The position numbers and the translations under genes were made by a program. Below, one piece after another: positions 41,181 through 51,617 of a stretch of 64,000 nt of DNA (positions within the stretch are counted from its first letter, which is position 1; each line of letters begins with the position of its first letter). The notes beneath the pieces are model-generated. The model did not search any database, had not been told where the DNA came from, and was given only the letters and a program-made list of their open reading frames with translations. The stretch comes from Vibrio neonatus (GTDB lineage Bacteria > Pseudomonadota > Gammaproteobacteria > Enterobacterales > Vibrionaceae). The stretch is from NCBI RefSeq assembly GCF_024346975.1, contig NZ_AP024885.1, positions 496,001 to 560,000 of the forward strand, read 5' to 3'.

Positions 41181-41208
41181 AAAACCCCGACACTATCGGG
41201 GTTTTTTG
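41181..41208 (+). terminator. Terminator/attenuator between tRNA-fMet and rimP
   Basis: Stem AACCCCGA / TCGGGGTT with a CACTA loop and a T6 run. It lies 86 nt before rimP within a 253-nt gene-free stretch, so it probably attenuates read-through from the tRNA promoter into rimP-nusA-infB, as in the E. coli metY leader. Confidence 0.85.
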
Positions 41209-41293
41209 TTATCTGCGGTTTATCACTGCGGATGTGTGCTTGGTAAATGAAATGGGCTTTATGCCCTTTTTTTGTTTCTGGAGTGGTTGAATA

Positions 41294-41749
41294 ATGACTG
41301 GTTTAGAAAGACAACTAACTGAGATGCTTGAAGCGCCGGTAGAGGCTTTAGGTTATGAGTTAGTTGGACTTGAGTTTATTCGCGCAGGCGAATATTCGAC
41401 ATTACGCATTTTTATCGACAGTGAGAACGGTATTAATGTTGACGATTGTGCTGAAGTAAGCCACCAAGTGAGTGCAGTAATGGATGTAGAAGATCCAATT
41501 TCTGTTGCTTATAACCTTGAAGTGTCTTCACCAGGACTTGAGCGACCGCTTTTCAAAGCCGCACACTATGAGCAGTTTGTGGGCCAAGAGGTCAGTATTG
41601 TATTGAAGATGGGTATTGAGAATCGCCGCAAATGGAAAGGCGTTATCAAAGGTGTCGATGGTGAGTTAGTCACTGTTGAAACTGACAACCAAGACAACGA
41701 GTTTGCTATTAGCAACATCTCAAAAGCCAATCTGATCCCTAAGTTTTAA
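41294..41749 (+). CDS. rimP: Ribosome maturation factor RimP
   Basis: A 151-residue protein (E. coli 150) needed to assemble the 30S subunit. Family stretches are [17 protein letters not shown] near the start, [28 protein letters not shown], and [14 protein letters not shown]. nusA follows 23 nt later. Confidence 0.97.
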   Translation: MTGLERQLTEMLEAPVEALGYELVGLEFIRAGEYSTLRIFIDSENGINVDDCAEVSHQVSAVMDVEDPISVAYNLEVSSPGLERPLFKAAHYEQFVGQEVSIVLKMGIENRRKWKGVIKGVDGELVTVETDNQDNEFAISNISKANLIPKF

Positions 41750-41772
41750 GTCTATTTAAAGAGGCTATAAGA

Positions 41773-43260
41773 ATGAATAAAGAAATTTTAGCTGTAGTTG
41801 AAGCGGTTTCAAACGAAAAAGCTGTTCCTCGCGAGCGTATTTTTGAAGCGCTAGAAATTGCCCTTGCAACTGCGACAAAGAAAAAGTACGAGATGGAAAT
41901 CGAAGTACGTGTTGAGATCGATCGCAAGAGCGGTGACTTCGAGACTTTCCGTCGCTGGGAAGTGGTAACTGAAGTTGAAAATCCAACATTGGAAATGTCA
42001 ATTGAAGCAGCACAGTTCGACGATGAAACCCTAGATTTAGGTGATTTCGTTGAAGATGAAATCGATTCGGTTAAATTTGACCGTATTACTGTGCAAACTG
42101 CTAAGCAAGTTATCGTGCAGAAAGTTCGCGAAGCAGAGCGTGAGCAAATCGTTGAACAGTTTATTGATAACGAAGGTGAGCTAATCACTGGTGTTGTTAA
42201 GAAAGTAAATCGTGAAACAGTGGTTTTAGATCTGGGTAATAACGCTGAAGGTGTTATTCTTCGTGATGACCAGCTTCCTCGTGAAAACTTCCGTCCGGGT
42301 GACCGTGTACGTGGTCTTCTTTATTCTGTTCGCCCTGAAGCGCGTGGTTTCCAGCTATTCATTACTCGCTCTAAGCCTGAAATGCTAACTGAACTATTCC
42401 GCATCGAAGTGCCAGAAATCGCTGAAGATATCATTGAGCTTAAAGCAGCAGCTCGCGATCCTGGTTCTCGTGCAAAAATCGCAGTGAAAACAAACGATCG
42501 TCGTATCGACCCAGTAGGTGCATGTGTAGGTATGCGTGGTGCACGTGTACAAGCTGTCTCTGGTGAGTTAGGTAACGAGCGCATCGATATCATCCTATAC
42601 GATGATAACCCTGCACAATTTGTTATCAACGCAATGGCTCCTGCTGATGTGGCATCTATCATCGTTGATGAAGATACACACTCTATGGATATCGCTGTTG
42701 AAGCTGATAACCTAGCGCAAGCTATTGGCCGTAGTGGTCAAAACGTACGTTTAGCATCACAACTGACTGGTTGGGAACTGAACGTAATGACTGTAGAAGA
42801 TCTACAGAAAAAGCACGAAGCAGAATCAACTGAAGCAATTGAAAACTTCAAAAAGCATCTAGACCTAGAGCAAGATTTTGCAGAAATGCTAGTAGAAGAA
42901 GGCTTCTCTACTCTTGAAGAAGTGGCATACGTGCCAATGAACGAGTTGTTAGAAATTGATGGCCTTGATGAAGACCTAGTAGAAGAATTACGTAGTCGAG
43001 CTAAAAATGCACTTACTACTCTTGCCCTAGCGCAAGAAGAGACATTTGAAGGCTTACAGCCAGCTGATGATTTATTAGCATTAGAAGGCTTAGAGCGCGA
43101 AATGGCGTTCAAACTAGCGGCTAAAGGTGTTGTGACGCTAGAAGATCTTGCTGACCAAGGCACAGATGATATTGAAGGAATCGACGATTTAACAGAAGAA
43201 CGTGCTGGTGAACTTATCATGGCTGCACGTAACATTTGTTGGTTCGGTGACGAAGAATAA
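41773..43260 (+). CDS. nusA: Transcription termination/antitermination factor NusA
   Basis: A 495-residue RNA polymerase-binding factor, the same length as in E. coli. Domains in order: N-terminal polymerase-binding domain (1-130), S1 (about 135-200, GEVV-type start [21 protein letters not shown]), KH1 and KH2 (about 200-345, with [15 protein letters not shown] and [17 protein letters not shown]), and two acidic C-terminal repeats. infB follows 20 nt later. Confidence 0.98.
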   Translation: MNKEILAVVEAVSNEKAVPRERIFEALEIALATATKKKYEMEIEVRVEIDRKSGDFETFRRWEVVTEVENPTLEMSIEAAQFDDETLDLGDFVEDEIDSVKFDRITVQTAKQVIVQKVREAEREQIVEQFIDNEGELITGVVKKVNRETVVLDLGNNAEGVILRDDQLPRENFRPGDRVRGLLYSVRPEARGFQLFITRSKPEMLTELFRIEVPEIAEDIIELKAAARDPGSRAKIAVKTNDRRIDPVGACVGMRGARVQAVSGELGNERIDIILYDDNPAQFVINAMAPADVASIIVDEDTHSMDIAVEADNLAQAIGRSGQNVRLASQLTGWELNVMTVEDLQKKHEAESTEAIENFKKHLDLEQDFAEMLVEEGFSTLEEVAYVPMNELLEIDGLDEDLVEELRSRAKNALTTLALAQEETFEGLQPADDLLALEGLEREMAFKLAAKGVVTLEDLADQGTDDIEGIDDLTEERAGELIMAARNICWFGDEE

Positions 43261-43280
43261 TCCGGCACGGAGGTAGCGGC

Positions 43281-45947
43281 ATGACAAAACTTACAGTTAA
43301 AGCCCTGAGTGAAGAAATTGGTACGCCGGTTGAGCGCTTAATTGAACAATTAACAGATGCGGGTTTTAAAAAGAACCCTAACGACAATGTATCTGACGAA
43401 GAAAAGCAGACATTGTTGTCACACCTGAAAAAAGAACATGGTGATACGTCTGGCGAGTCTGAACCAACCCGCCTAACTTTACAACGTAAGAAACGTAGCA
43501 CACTAAGTGTTGCAGCAGGCGGCGGTAAGAGCAAGGATGTAACCGTAGAAGTACGCAAAAAGCGTACCTACGTGAAACGTAGCTCTGTTGAAGAGCAAGC
43601 TCGTCTTGAAGCTGAGGAAAAAGCACGCCTAGAAGCAGAAGCTGCAGCGAAACAGGAAGCGGAAGAAAAAGCAAAACGTGATGCTGAAGAAAAAGCACAA
43701 CGTGAAGCGGAAGCAAAAGCAAAACGCGAAGCTGCTGCTAAAGCAAAAGCTGAATCAAAAGAAGCTCCACAACCAGACTCTGAAGAGCGTAAAGTGAAAG
43801 ATCAAGCAGCGAAAGATGCGGCTGACTTAAAACGTCGCCAAGAAGAAGAAGCCAAACGTAAAGCAGAACAAGAAGCGGAAAAACTTCTTGAAGATGCTCG
43901 TAAGCTTGCAGAAGAAAATGCAGAACGTTGGGCAAAAGAAGAACAAAGCAAGAAAACTGAAACCACAGATTATCACGTAACAACTTCAACTTACGCTCGT
44001 GAAGCTGAAGATGCTGCTGACCGTCGTGCAGATGGTGGCGGTGCTCGTAAGAAGAAAAAGAAAAAGCCAGCTGATGCTAACGCTAATGCAAACGCTCGCG
44101 GTGGTCGTAACCAACGTGGTCGTGGTCGTAAAGGCAAGCTAGCTAAACCAACTTCTATGCAGCAAGGCTTTGATAAAACAGCCACTGTTGCGAAAGCAGA
44201 CGTTGTTATCGGCGAAACGGTTGTTGTTTCTGAACTGGCTAGCAAAATGTCAGTGAAAGCAACAGAAGTTATCAAAGTAATGATGAAGATGGGCGCTATG
44301 GCGACTATCAACCAAGTTATCGACCAAGAAACTGCAGCGCTAGTTGCAGAAGAAATGGGTCACAAAGTCGTTCTTCGTAAAGAGAACGAACTTGAAGAAG
44401 CAGTACTGTCTGATCGTGATAGCTCACTTGAAGCTGTGCCTCGTGCTCCTGTTGTTACTATCATGGGTCACGTTGACCACGGTAAAACATCAACACTGGA
44501 TTACATTCGTAAAGCGCACGTTGCTGACGCTGAAGCGGGTGGTATTACTCAGCATATCGGTGCTTACCACGTTGAAACTGACAACGGTATGATCACTTTC
44601 CTTGATACTCCTGGACACGCAGCGTTTACCGCAATGCGTGCTCGTGGTGCTCAAGCGACAGATATCGTAGTACTAGTAGTAGCGGCAGACGATGGCGTAA
44701 TGCCACAAACAATCGAAGCTATCCAGCACGCAAAAGCGGCTGAAGTACCATTGATTGTTGCTGTGAACAAGATTGATAAAGAGGGTGCAAACCCAGACAA
44801 CGTTAAGAATGAGCTAGCTCAATACGATGTTATCCCTGAAGAGTGGGGCGGTGAGAACATGTTTGTTCACATCTCTGCGAAACAAGGTACTAACATTGAC
44901 GCTCTACTAGAAACTATCCTTCTACAATCTGAAGTTCTTGAACTTACAGCAGTAGCAGAAGGCATGGCATCTGGTGTAGTTGTAGAATCTCGCCTAGATA
45001 AAGGTCGTGGTCCTGTTGCAACTGTTCTGGTTCGTTCTGGTACTCTTCACAAAGGTGATATCCTTCTTTGTGGTCAAGAATACGGCCGTGTTCGTGCAAT
45101 GCGCGATGAAAACGGTAAAGAAATCACAGAAGCGGGTCCTTCTATCCCTGTAGAAATCATCGGTCTATCTGGTGTTCCTGCGTCAGGTGATGAAGCAACA
45201 GTAGTACGTGATGAGCGTAAAGCGCGTGAAGTTGCGAACTACCGTCAAGGTAAATTCCGTGAAGTTAAACTGGCTCGTCAGCAGAAATCTAAACTAGAGA
45301 ACATGTTCTCTAACATGACTGCTGGTGAAGTTGCTGAGCTTAACGTTGTGCTTAAAGCTGACGTACAGGGTTCTGTTGAAGCTATCGCTGATTCACTACG
45401 TAAACTGTCTACTGACGAAGTTAAAGTTAACATCGTAGGTTCAGGCGTAGGTGGTATCACTGAAACTGACGCAGTACTTGCAGCAGCATCTAACGCTATC
45501 ATTCTTGGCTTTAACGTTCGTGCTGATGCCTCTGCACGTCGCGCTATCGAGAATGAAAACCTAGACCTTCGTTACTACTCAATCATTTACCAATTGATTG
45601 ACGAAGTGAAACAAGCGATGGGCGGTATGCTTGCTCCTGAATTCAAGCAAGAGATCATTGGTCTTGCTGAAGTTCGTGACGTATTTAAGTCTCCTAAACT
45701 TGGCGCTATCGCTGGTTGTATGGTTACTGAAGGCGTGATTAAGCGTAGCAACCCAATCCGCGTACTTCGTGAAAACGTTGTAATCTACGAAGGTGAGCTA
45801 GAATCTCTACGCCGCTTCAAAGATGACGTACAAGAAGTTAAGAATGGCTACGAGTGTGGTATCGGCGTTAAGAACTACAATGATGTTCGCGTTGGTGACC
45901 AAATCGAAGTATTCGAAATTGTTGAAATCCAGCGTACGCTAGACTAA
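43281..45947 (+). CDS. infB: Translation initiation factor IF-2
   Basis: An 888-residue GTPase (E. coli 890) that delivers fMet-tRNA to the 30S subunit. An N-terminal IF2N domain (about 1-52) is followed by a low-complexity, charged Ala/Glu/Lys/Arg linker (about 95-235), a second IF2N domain (about 312-365), the G domain with G1 GHVDHGKTS (396-404), DTPGHAAF and NKID, then domains III-IV. Antisense frames over the linker are artefacts of its composition. Shorter forms from internal starts, known in E. coli, are possible. Confidence 0.98.
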   Translation: MTKLTVKALSEEIGTPVERLIEQLTDAGFKKNPNDNVSDEEKQTLLSHLKKEHGDTSGESEPTRLTLQRKKRSTLSVAAGGGKSKDVTVEVRKKRTYVKRSSVEEQARLEAEEKARLEAEAAAKQEAEEKAKRDAEEKAQREAEAKAKREAAAKAKAESKEAPQPDSEERKVKDQAAKDAADLKRRQEEEAKRKAEQEAEKLLEDARKLAEENAERWAKEEQSKKTETTDYHVTTSTYAREAEDAADRRADGGGARKKKKKKPADANANANARGGRNQRGRGRKGKLAKPTSMQQGFDKTATVAKADVVIGETVVVSELASKMSVKATEVIKVMMKMGAMATINQVIDQETAALVAEEMGHKVVLRKENELEEAVLSDRDSSLEAVPRAPVVTIMGHVDHGKTSTLDYIRKAHVADAEAGGITQHIGAYHVETDNGMITFLDTPGHAAFTAMRARGAQATDIVVLVVAADDGVMPQTIEAIQHAKAAEVPLIVAVNKIDKEGANPDNVKNELAQYDVIPEEWGGENMFVHISAKQGTNIDALLETILLQSEVLELTAVAEGMASGVVVESRLDKGRGPVATVLVRSGTLHKGDILLCGQEYGRVRAMRDENGKEITEAGPSIPVEIIGLSGVPASGDEATVVRDERKAREVANYRQGKFREVKLARQQKSKLENMFSNMTAGEVAELNVVLKADVQGSVEAIADSLRKLSTDEVKVNIVGSGVGGITETDAVLAAASNAIILGFNVRADASARRAIENENLDLRYYSIIYQLIDEVKQAMGGMLAPEFKQEIIGLAEVRDVFKSPKLGAIAGCMVTEGVIKRSNPIRVLRENVVIYEGELESLRRFKDDVQEVKNGYECGIGVKNYNDVRVGDQIEVFEIVEIQRTLD

Positions 45948-46010
45948 TCAACATGTTGACTAAAATCACCTTCGAATCTAGCTTTGAAGGTGATGGTTGT
46001 TGAATACACC

Positions 46011-46041
46011 ATGAGGGGCTTATGCCCCTCATTATTTTTTC
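46011..46041 (+). terminator. Intra-operon terminator-like hairpin between infB and rbfA
   Basis: Stem ATGAGGGGC / GCCCCTCAT with TTAT loop followed by TATTTTTTC, 63 nt after infB. A weaker hairpin (ATCACCTT / AAGGTGAT) lies just before it at 45964-45993. Confidence 0.7.
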
Positions 46042-46057
46042 TAAAGTGAGAAAAGAA

Positions 46058-46453
46058 ATGTCAAAAGAATTTAGCCGCACACAACGTGTGTCGCAACAAC
46101 TACAAAAAGAACTGGCTGTTCTACTACAGCGTGAAGTTCGTGATTCTCGTATCGGAATGGTGACCATTTCTGATGTGGAAGTGTCGCGTGATTTAGCCGT
46201 TGCAAAAGTGTTTGTAACCTTCTTCTGTGTGGGCGATCAAACTCCTGAATCTAGCCTAGAAGCGCTTAAAGAGCACGAAGTTGAGATCCGCATGATGCTA
46301 GGTAAGCGCATTCGCCTTCGCCTAACTCCAGAAGTTCGCTTTGTGTATGACAACACACTTGTTGAAGGTATGCGTATGTCTAACCTTGTGAGTGAAGTTG
46401 TGTCTAAAGATGAGCAGAAAAAAGCACAGTCAGGTCGCGAGGACGAAGAGTAA
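46058..46453 (+). CDS. rbfA: 30S ribosome-binding factor RbfA
   Basis: A 131-residue KH-fold protein (E. coli 133) that matures the 16S 5' end. Starts [26 protein letters not shown] 46058 is chosen for this family start and its GAGAAAAG ribosome site. An ATG at 46022 falls inside the terminator hairpin and adds 12 non-conserved residues. It shares TAATG with truB. Confidence 0.96.
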   Translation: MSKEFSRTQRVSQQLQKELAVLLQREVRDSRIGMVTISDVEVSRDLAVAKVFVTFFCVGDQTPESSLEALKEHEVEIRMMLGKRIRLRLTPEVRFVYDNTLVEGMRMSNLVSEVVSKDEQKKAQSGREDEE

Positions 46454-47403
46454 TGGCAAGACGTCGTAAAGGTCGTCCAGTCAACGGCGTCGTTCTGCTG
46501 GATAAGCCTACGGGCATCTCTTCTAATAGCGCGTTGCAACGAGTAAAGCGTATCTTCTTTGCTGAAAAAGCAGGTCATACTGGTGCGCTTGATCCTCTAG
46601 CAACCGGTATGCTGCCTATTTGTTTAGGTGAAGCGACCAAGTTTTCGCAGTTTTTATTAGATTCTGATAAGCGCTATCGCACCATTGCTAAACTGGGTCA
46701 GCGTACCAACACCTCTGATTCAGACGGTGAAGTAGTTGAGACTCGCCCTGTTGCGGTGACCAAAGAGCAAATCCTTGACGCTATCGCCTCTTTCCGTGGC
46801 ACAACCGATCAAGTGCCATCTATGTTCTCTGCCTTAAAATATCAAGGCAAACCGTTGTACGAATACGCTCGCGCAGGTGTGGAAGTGCCGCGTGAATCTC
46901 GTCGCATTACTGTGTTTGAGATTGAGCTTATCCGTTTTGAAGGTGACGAAGTTGAATTAGAAGTACACTGCTCTAAAGGTACTTATATTCGTACAATCGT
47001 TGATGATCTTGGCGAGATGCTCGGTTGTGGAGCGCATGTGAGTTACCTTCGTCGTACTGGCGTCGCAAAATACCCGTACGAAAAAATGGTGACATTAGAA
47101 CAGCTGCAAGAGTTGCTCGATAAAGCCAATGCCGAAGAGATCGCACCGAAAGAATTACTCGACGAGTTGCTACTCCCAATGGATACTGCGGTAGAAGACT
47201 TACCGGAAGTAAACTTGCTTCCTGAGTTGACTGATATGGTTCAGCATGGTCAGCCAGTACAAGTGTTTGGCGCACCAACTGAAGGTATTGTGCGCATGAC
47301 TTCAGGTGAAGAAAGAACCTTTATCGGTATTGCCGACATCGATGATGATGGGCGTATTGCACCTAAGCGTTTAGTGGTTTTTAGAGACGAAGAGCAGAGC
47401 TAA
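46453..47403 (+). CDS. truB: tRNA pseudouridine-55 synthase TruB
   Basis: A 316-residue enzyme (E. coli 314) that makes pseudouridine 55 in the T-loop of tRNAs. The catalytic Asp is in [23 protein letters not shown] (about residues 37-59). [30 protein letters not shown] (about 175-205) and a C-terminal PUA-like domain are also seen. Start overlaps the rbfA stop. Confidence 0.97.
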   Translation: MARRRKGRPVNGVVLLDKPTGISSNSALQRVKRIFFAEKAGHTGALDPLATGMLPICLGEATKFSQFLLDSDKRYRTIAKLGQRTNTSDSDGEVVETRPVAVTKEQILDAIASFRGTTDQVPSMFSALKYQGKPLYEYARAGVEVPRESRRITVFEIELIRFEGDEVELEVHCSKGTYIRTIVDDLGEMLGCGAHVSYLRRTGVAKYPYEKMVTLEQLQELLDKANAEEIAPKELLDELLLPMDTAVEDLPEVNLLPELTDMVQHGQPVQVFGAPTEGIVRMTSGEERTFIGIADIDDDGRIAPKRLVVFRDEEQS

Positions 47404-47447
47404 TAGCGGACGATAAAGTAAGCGTTAAGCTTTCATTAACTTGGCTC

Positions 47448-47476
47448 TTGCTTTACTCAAATCTTATCCGTATAAT
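47448..47476 (+). promoter_or_regulatory. rpsO promoter
   Basis: -35 TTGCTT (47448-47453), 17-nt spacer, exact -10 TATAAT (47471-47476), 74 nt before the rpsO start. E. coli rpsO has a promoter in the same place. Confidence 0.75.
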
Positions 47477-47549
47477 TCGCGCTTCGCGTAGCGGCTGAAT
47501 CAGAGATTGGCGCTACAACTTTTAAACTTACTCTTATCAGGAGAGAATT

Positions 47550-47819
47550 ATGTCTCTGAATGCAGAAACTAAAGCAGCAATCGTTGCAGAATACGCACAA
47601 GCTGAAGGCGATACAGGTTCACCAGAAGTTCAAGTAGCTCTACTTACAGCTTCTATCAACCACCTTCAAGGTCACTTTGCTAACCACAAACACGATCACC
47701 ACAGCCGTCGTGGTCTTCTACGTATGGTTTCTCGTCGTCGTAAGCTTCTAGATTACCTTAAAGGTAAAAACCTAGCTCGCTACCAAGACCTAATCAAACG
47801 TCTAGGCCTACGTCGCTAA
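47550..47819 (+). CDS. rpsO: 30S ribosomal protein S15
   Basis: An 89-residue 16S rRNA-binding protein, the length of E. coli S15. [41 protein letters not shown] and [19 protein letters not shown] are typical. AGGAGAG precedes the ATG. A terminator follows, but in E. coli part of the transcript reads on into pnp. Confidence 0.98.
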   Translation: MSLNAETKAAIVAEYAQAEGDTGSPEVQVALLTASINHLQGHFANHKHDHHSRRGLLRMVSRRRKLLDYLKGKNLARYQDLIKRLGLRR

Positions 47820-47847
47820 TTAAGCGACTGCGCTAAGCAGTTTGAAT

Positions 47848-47874
47848 GAAAAGGAGCCTATGGCTCCTTTTTTT
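47848..47874 (+). terminator. rpsO terminator
   Basis: Stem AAAGGAGCC / GGCTCCTTT with a TAT loop and a T7 run, 29 nt after the stop. Confidence 0.9.
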
Positions 47875-48006
47875 GTATTTAAAATGGCTAAAAAAAGTCA
47901 AAAACCTATCCCAATCTATGGGATTGCATAGCTTTTTCTTCTCTAGATTACAAAATCTAACCCAAGTAGTTTATACTACGCCTCGTTATTTGTTTTTTCA
48001 CAAATA

Positions 48007-48163
48007 ATACCAATCACACTAAGTAAGTGATCAGAGCTAGCGCAGGAAAAATGCTCGAGAACAAGGCAGAATTTTTTGATAAGGTTATTCAATCAAAAAT
48101 TCTAACGCCGTTATCGAGCATTTTAACAAGCTAGAATGACCAGTTATTTAGTACGATTGGTAT
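48007..48163. mobile_element. MITE-like fold-back repeat with ATACCAATC termini
   Basis: A 157-bp element bounded by perfect terminal inverted repeats ATACCAATC (48007-48015) and GATTGGTAT (48155-48163). The two arms stay complementary almost to the centre: CTAAGTAAGTGATCA pairs imperfectly with the complement of TGACCAGTTATTTAG, AAAATGCTCGAGAAC with GTTATCGAGCATTTT, and AGAATTTTTTGAT with ATCAAAAATTCT. It has no coding capacity. I recognise this as a dispersed repeat common in Vibrio and relatives. It lies in the 513-bp rpsO-pnp gap. Confidence 0.8.
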
Positions 48164-48171
48164 AACTATCG

Positions 48172-48283
48172 ATCCAAAATCATTACAGTCACAGATGTCG
48201 GCCACTAGGTCGCGACTATTACAAGTAGATTAAGGTGAAAGCTCAGTCTATTTTTACTAGTCGCGATTGGTAATGTTTTGGAT
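48172..48283 (+). ncRNA. pnp 5' leader stem-loop, probable RNase III site
   Basis: ATCCAAAA (48172-48179) and CATTAC (48181-48186) pair with GTAATG (48270-48275) and TTTTGGAT (48276-48283), and CGCGACTA (48211-48218) pairs with TAGTCGCG (48258-48265). A 24-nt segment on the left arm is unpaired or forms its own hairpin. In E. coli the pnp leader has a long stem cut by RNase III, through which PNPase represses itself; this one ends 49 nt before the pnp start and is likely equivalent. Confidence 0.6.
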
Positions 48284-48332
48284 TTTCACTAGATAATTCT
48301 ATGGCGTAACGTCATGGAACAAGGAAACAAGA

Positions 48333-50456
48333 ATGTTCGAAAAACCAGTTGTTAAGACTTTCCAGTACGGTAACCACACCGTTACTTTAGAAACAGGCGT
48401 AATCGCACGTCAAGCTACTGCAGCAGTAATGGCAACAATGAACGATACTTCTGTATTTGTATCAGTTGTCGCTAAGAAAGAAGCAGTAGAAGGCCAAGAT
48501 TTCTTCCCTCTAACAGTAAACTACCAAGAGCGTACTTACGCTGCAGGTAAAATTCCTGGTGGTTTCTTCAAGCGTGAAGGTCGTCCTTCAGAAGGCGAAA
48601 CACTAACGGCTCGTCTAATCGACCGTCCAATCCGTCCTCTATTCCCAGACGCGTTTAAAAACGAAGTTCAGGTTATCGCGACAGTAATGTCTGTAAACCC
48701 TGACGTTCAACCAGACATGGTGACTATGCTTGCAACTTCTGCGGCACTGTCTATCTCTGGTGTTCCTTTTAACGGTCCTATCGGTGCGGCACGTGTTGGT
48801 CATATTGATGGTGAGCTAGTGCTTAACCCTTCAATGACTGAACTTGAATCTTCTAAGCTAGATCTTGTTGTATCTGGTACTGAAGGCGCTGTTCTTATGG
48901 TTGAATCTCAAGCAGACAACCTAACAGAAGAAGAAATGCTAGCAGCTGTTGTTTACGGTCACGACCAACAACAAGTTGCTATCCAAGCAATCAACGAATT
49001 TGCAGCTGAAGTGGCTACTCCGTCTTGGGACTGGGAAGCACCTACTGAAAACACTGAGCTTAAAGCAAAAATTGCTGAGCTAGCTGAAGCTAAATTGACT
49101 GAAGCTTACCAAATCACTGAGAAAATGGCGCGCTATGACCGCATCCATGTTATCGCTGATGAAGTAAACGCGGCGCTACTTGCTGAAGACGCTGAACTGA
49201 ATCCAAAAGAGATTCACACTATTTTCCACGACCTAGAAAAAACAGTTGTACGTGGCCGCATCATTGCTGGCAACCCACGTATCGATGGCCGTGAAAAAGA
49301 CATGGTTCGTGCGCTAGACGTACGCACTGGCGTTCTTCCACGTACACACGGTTCTGCACTGTTCACTCGTGGTGAAACTCAGGCTATCGTTACTGCAACT
49401 CTTGGTACTCAACGTGATGCACAAATCATCGATGAGCTAACAGGCGAGCGTAAAGACAACTTCCTACTGCACTACAACTTCCCTCCATACTGTGTAGGTG
49501 AAACTGGTTTTGTTGGTTCTCCTAAGCGTCGTGAAATCGGCCACGGTAAACTGGCTAAGCGTGGTATTGCAGCGGTAATGCCTTCTGTTGAAGAATTCCC
49601 ATACACAGTTCGCGTAGTATCAGAAATCACAGAATCTAACGGTTCTTCTTCTATGGCTTCTGTATGTGGTACTTCTCTTGCTCTTATGGATGCAGGTGTG
49701 CCAATCAAAGCGTCTGTTGCGGGTATCGCAATGGGTCTAGTTAAAGAAGGCGACGACTTTGTTGTTCTTTCTGACATCCTAGGCGACGAAGATCACCTTG
49801 GTGACATGGATTTTAAAGTAGCCGGTACTAACGACGGTATCACTGCATTGCAGATGGATATCAAAATCGAAGGTATCACTAAAGAGATCATGCAAATTGC
49901 TCTTAACCAAGCGCAAGGTGCACGTAAGCACATCCTATCTGTAATGGATAACGCTATCTCTGGTGCTCGTGAAGAGATTTCTCAATTCGCTCCACGTATC
50001 CACCAAATGAAGATCAACCCTGAGAAGATCCGTGACGTTATCGGTAAAGGCGGCGCAGTAATTCGTTCACTTTGTGAAGAAACTGGCACAACTATCGAAA
50101 TCGAAGATGACGGTACAGTGAAAATTGCTGCAACTTCTGGTGAGCAAGCGCAAGATGCAATCGACCGCATCAAAGCACTGACTGCTGAAGTTGAAGTAGG
50201 TACTATCTACATGGGTAAAGTTGCTCGTCTAGCTGACTTCGGTGCATTCGTAACTATCCTTCCTGGTAAAGATGGTCTAGTACACATCTCTCAAATCGCT
50301 GACAAGCGTGTTGAGAAAGTATCTGACTACCTAACTGAAGGCCAAGAAGTTAAAGTTAAGGTTCTAGAAATCGACCGTCAAGGTCGTGTACGTCTAAGCA
50401 TGAAGGAAGCGGTTGAAGCTCCTGCAGCAGATGACGCAGCACCAGCAGCTGAATAA
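48333..50456 (+). CDS. pnp: Polynucleotide phosphorylase (PNPase)
   Basis: A 707-residue 3'-5' exoribonuclease (E. coli 711) of the RNA degradosome. Two RNase PH domains (about 1-210 and 310-545) with an intervening helical domain, then KH ([20 protein letters not shown], about 564-583) and S1 ([18 protein letters not shown], about 623-640). The C-terminal tail is Ala/Glu/Asp-rich. AAGGA precedes the ATG. The upstream leader carries a fold-back repeat and a stem-loop, see those entries. Confidence 0.98.
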   Translation: MFEKPVVKTFQYGNHTVTLETGVIARQATAAVMATMNDTSVFVSVVAKKEAVEGQDFFPLTVNYQERTYAAGKIPGGFFKREGRPSEGETLTARLIDRPIRPLFPDAFKNEVQVIATVMSVNPDVQPDMVTMLATSAALSISGVPFNGPIGAARVGHIDGELVLNPSMTELESSKLDLVVSGTEGAVLMVESQADNLTEEEMLAAVVYGHDQQQVAIQAINEFAAEVATPSWDWEAPTENTELKAKIAELAEAKLTEAYQITEKMARYDRIHVIADEVNAALLAEDAELNPKEIHTIFHDLEKTVVRGRIIAGNPRIDGREKDMVRALDVRTGVLPRTHGSALFTRGETQAIVTATLGTQRDAQIIDELTGERKDNFLLHYNFPPYCVGETGFVGSPKRREIGHGKLAKRGIAAVMPSVEEFPYTVRVVSEITESNGSSSMASVCGTSLALMDAGVPIKASVAGIAMGLVKEGDDFVVLSDILGDEDHLGDMDFKVAGTNDGITALQMDIKIEGITKEIMQIALNQAQGARKHILSVMDNAISGAREEISQFAPRIHQMKINPEKIRDVIGKGGAVIRSLCEETGTTIEIEDDGTVKIAATSGEQAQDAIDRIKALTAEVEVGTIYMGKVARLADFGAFVTILPGKDGLVHISQIADKRVEKVSDYLTEGQEVKVKVLEIDRQGRVRLSMKEAVEAPAADDAAPAAE

Positions 50457-50493
50457 TATTGATTTTTAAGAAAAAATCGATAAATGCATAAAT

Positions 50494-50522
50494 AAAGAGG
50501 AGCTTTTTAGCTCCTCTTTTTC
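50494..50522 (+). terminator. pnp terminator
   Basis: Stem AAAGAGGAGCT / AGCTCCTCTTT with a short T loop and a T5 tail. Confidence 0.9.
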
Positions 50523-50575
50523 TATGCTAAAGGAATCCCCATCGAATTCGATGGCTCACAGGGAGGTAGTATTTA

Positions 50576-51484
50576 GTGAAATGGTTTAGTGTGCTAATAG
50601 CAGGGCTAGTGCTGATTATGTCTGGCTGTTCAAGCATGGGCGGTAAAGATAAAGAATGGGCACCGCCACCAATGGCCGTCCCCTTACAGCCATCAATTCA
50701 ACAAGAAGTGCAAATTGCTCGCGCTTCACAGTTACTGCTGCGCAGTGATATTACCGAAGAGCAAAGAGCTGAACTGCACTTACAACGCGGTGTGTACTAC
50801 GACAGCTTAGGCTTACGTGAACTGGCTCGTTATGACTTTAATCAGAGCTTATCCATTAACCCCGCGCAAGCTGAGATATTTAATCTGCTTGGTGTGTACT
50901 TTACCCAGATAGGGCAGTATGACGCCGCTTACGAAGCATTTGATTCTACACTGGAGTTAGATCCTGGAAACCAATATGCAGAGCGTAACAGAGCGATTGC
51001 ACTCTACTATGGGGATAGAATTGATTTAGCGCTGGATGATATGACCAAGCACTATGAGGATGATCCTAGCGATCCTTTCAGCGCTATGTGGTTGTACATC
51101 ATCGAAATGAAGTCTGACCAACAGGATGCGCTAGCCAAACTTGAACAACGTTACGCTAAAAGAGATCAGCAATGGGGCTGGGCTTTAGTGGCAATGATGC
51201 TAAATAAAATCTCCAATGATGAAGTGATTTTAGACATAGCCTCTGGTGCCAAAGACAACGTCATGTTGGCGCAACGTCTAACAGAAACTTATTTCTATAT
51301 GGCGAAGCGTTATCAATTAGCCGGCGAATATAACGAAGCTGTCAGTTTGTATAAATTGTCTTTGAGCTTTAACGTGTATGAATATGTTGAACATAGATAC
51401 GCTTTCTTGGAGCTAGGTCGCATCTTTTCAGAGGTACGCGCTGAAAGGCAAGAGCAGTTAAAAGAAGAAAGCGAGAAAGAATAG
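50576..51484 (+). CDS. nlpI: Outer-membrane lipoprotein NlpI
   Basis: A 302-residue TPR lipoprotein (E. coli 294) that scaffolds peptidoglycan endopeptidases and the Prc protease. The lipobox LIMSGC places the lipidated Cys at residue 18. TPR-like helices are seen from about residue 60, for example HLQRGVYYDSLGLRELARYDFNQSLSINPAQAEIFNLLGVY. Start is GTG at 50576 with GGAGG upstream. The pnp-nlpI order matches E. coli. Lgt and LspA, encoded in this window, would process it. Confidence 0.96.
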   Translation: MKWFSVLIAGLVLIMSGCSSMGGKDKEWAPPPMAVPLQPSIQQEVQIARASQLLLRSDITEEQRAELHLQRGVYYDSLGLRELARYDFNQSLSINPAQAEIFNLLGVYFTQIGQYDAAYEAFDSTLELDPGNQYAERNRAIALYYGDRIDLALDDMTKHYEDDPSDPFSAMWLYIIEMKSDQQDALAKLEQRYAKRDQQWGWALVAMMLNKISNDEVILDIASGAKDNVMLAQRLTETYFYMAKRYQLAGEYNEAVSLYKLSLSFNVYEYVEHRYAFLELGRIFSEVRAERQEQLKEESEKE

Positions 51485-51540
51485 TTTTAGTTTGAAGACT
51501 AAGCTAAAAAACTAAGCTTCAAAAAAACAAGCTCAATATG

Positions 51541-51587
51541 AAAATACCGCCCTCAATTCAAATTAATGAGGGCGGTATTTTTTATTT
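51541..51587. terminator. Bidirectional terminator between nlpI and ubiV
   Basis: Stem AAAATACCGCCCTCA / TGAGGGCGGTATTTT with an 11-nt loop, T run on both strands. The genes converge here. Confidence 0.9.
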
Positions 51588-51617
51588 AAGCATTTTATTC
51601 TCTATTGAAGCTGAATA

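Noticed and set aside
43585..43760. Short repeated units in infB that look like a tandem repeat
   Set aside because: This is the charged Ala/Glu/Lys linker of IF2, a normal feature, with no constant spacer, so not CRISPR and not a minisatellite.
41739..44311. Long minus-strand open frames opposite nusA and infB, including a Ser-rich one of 176 codons
   Set aside because: They mirror the acidic and repetitive codon use of the real genes, giving low-complexity Ser/Leu/Phe protein without a start signal.
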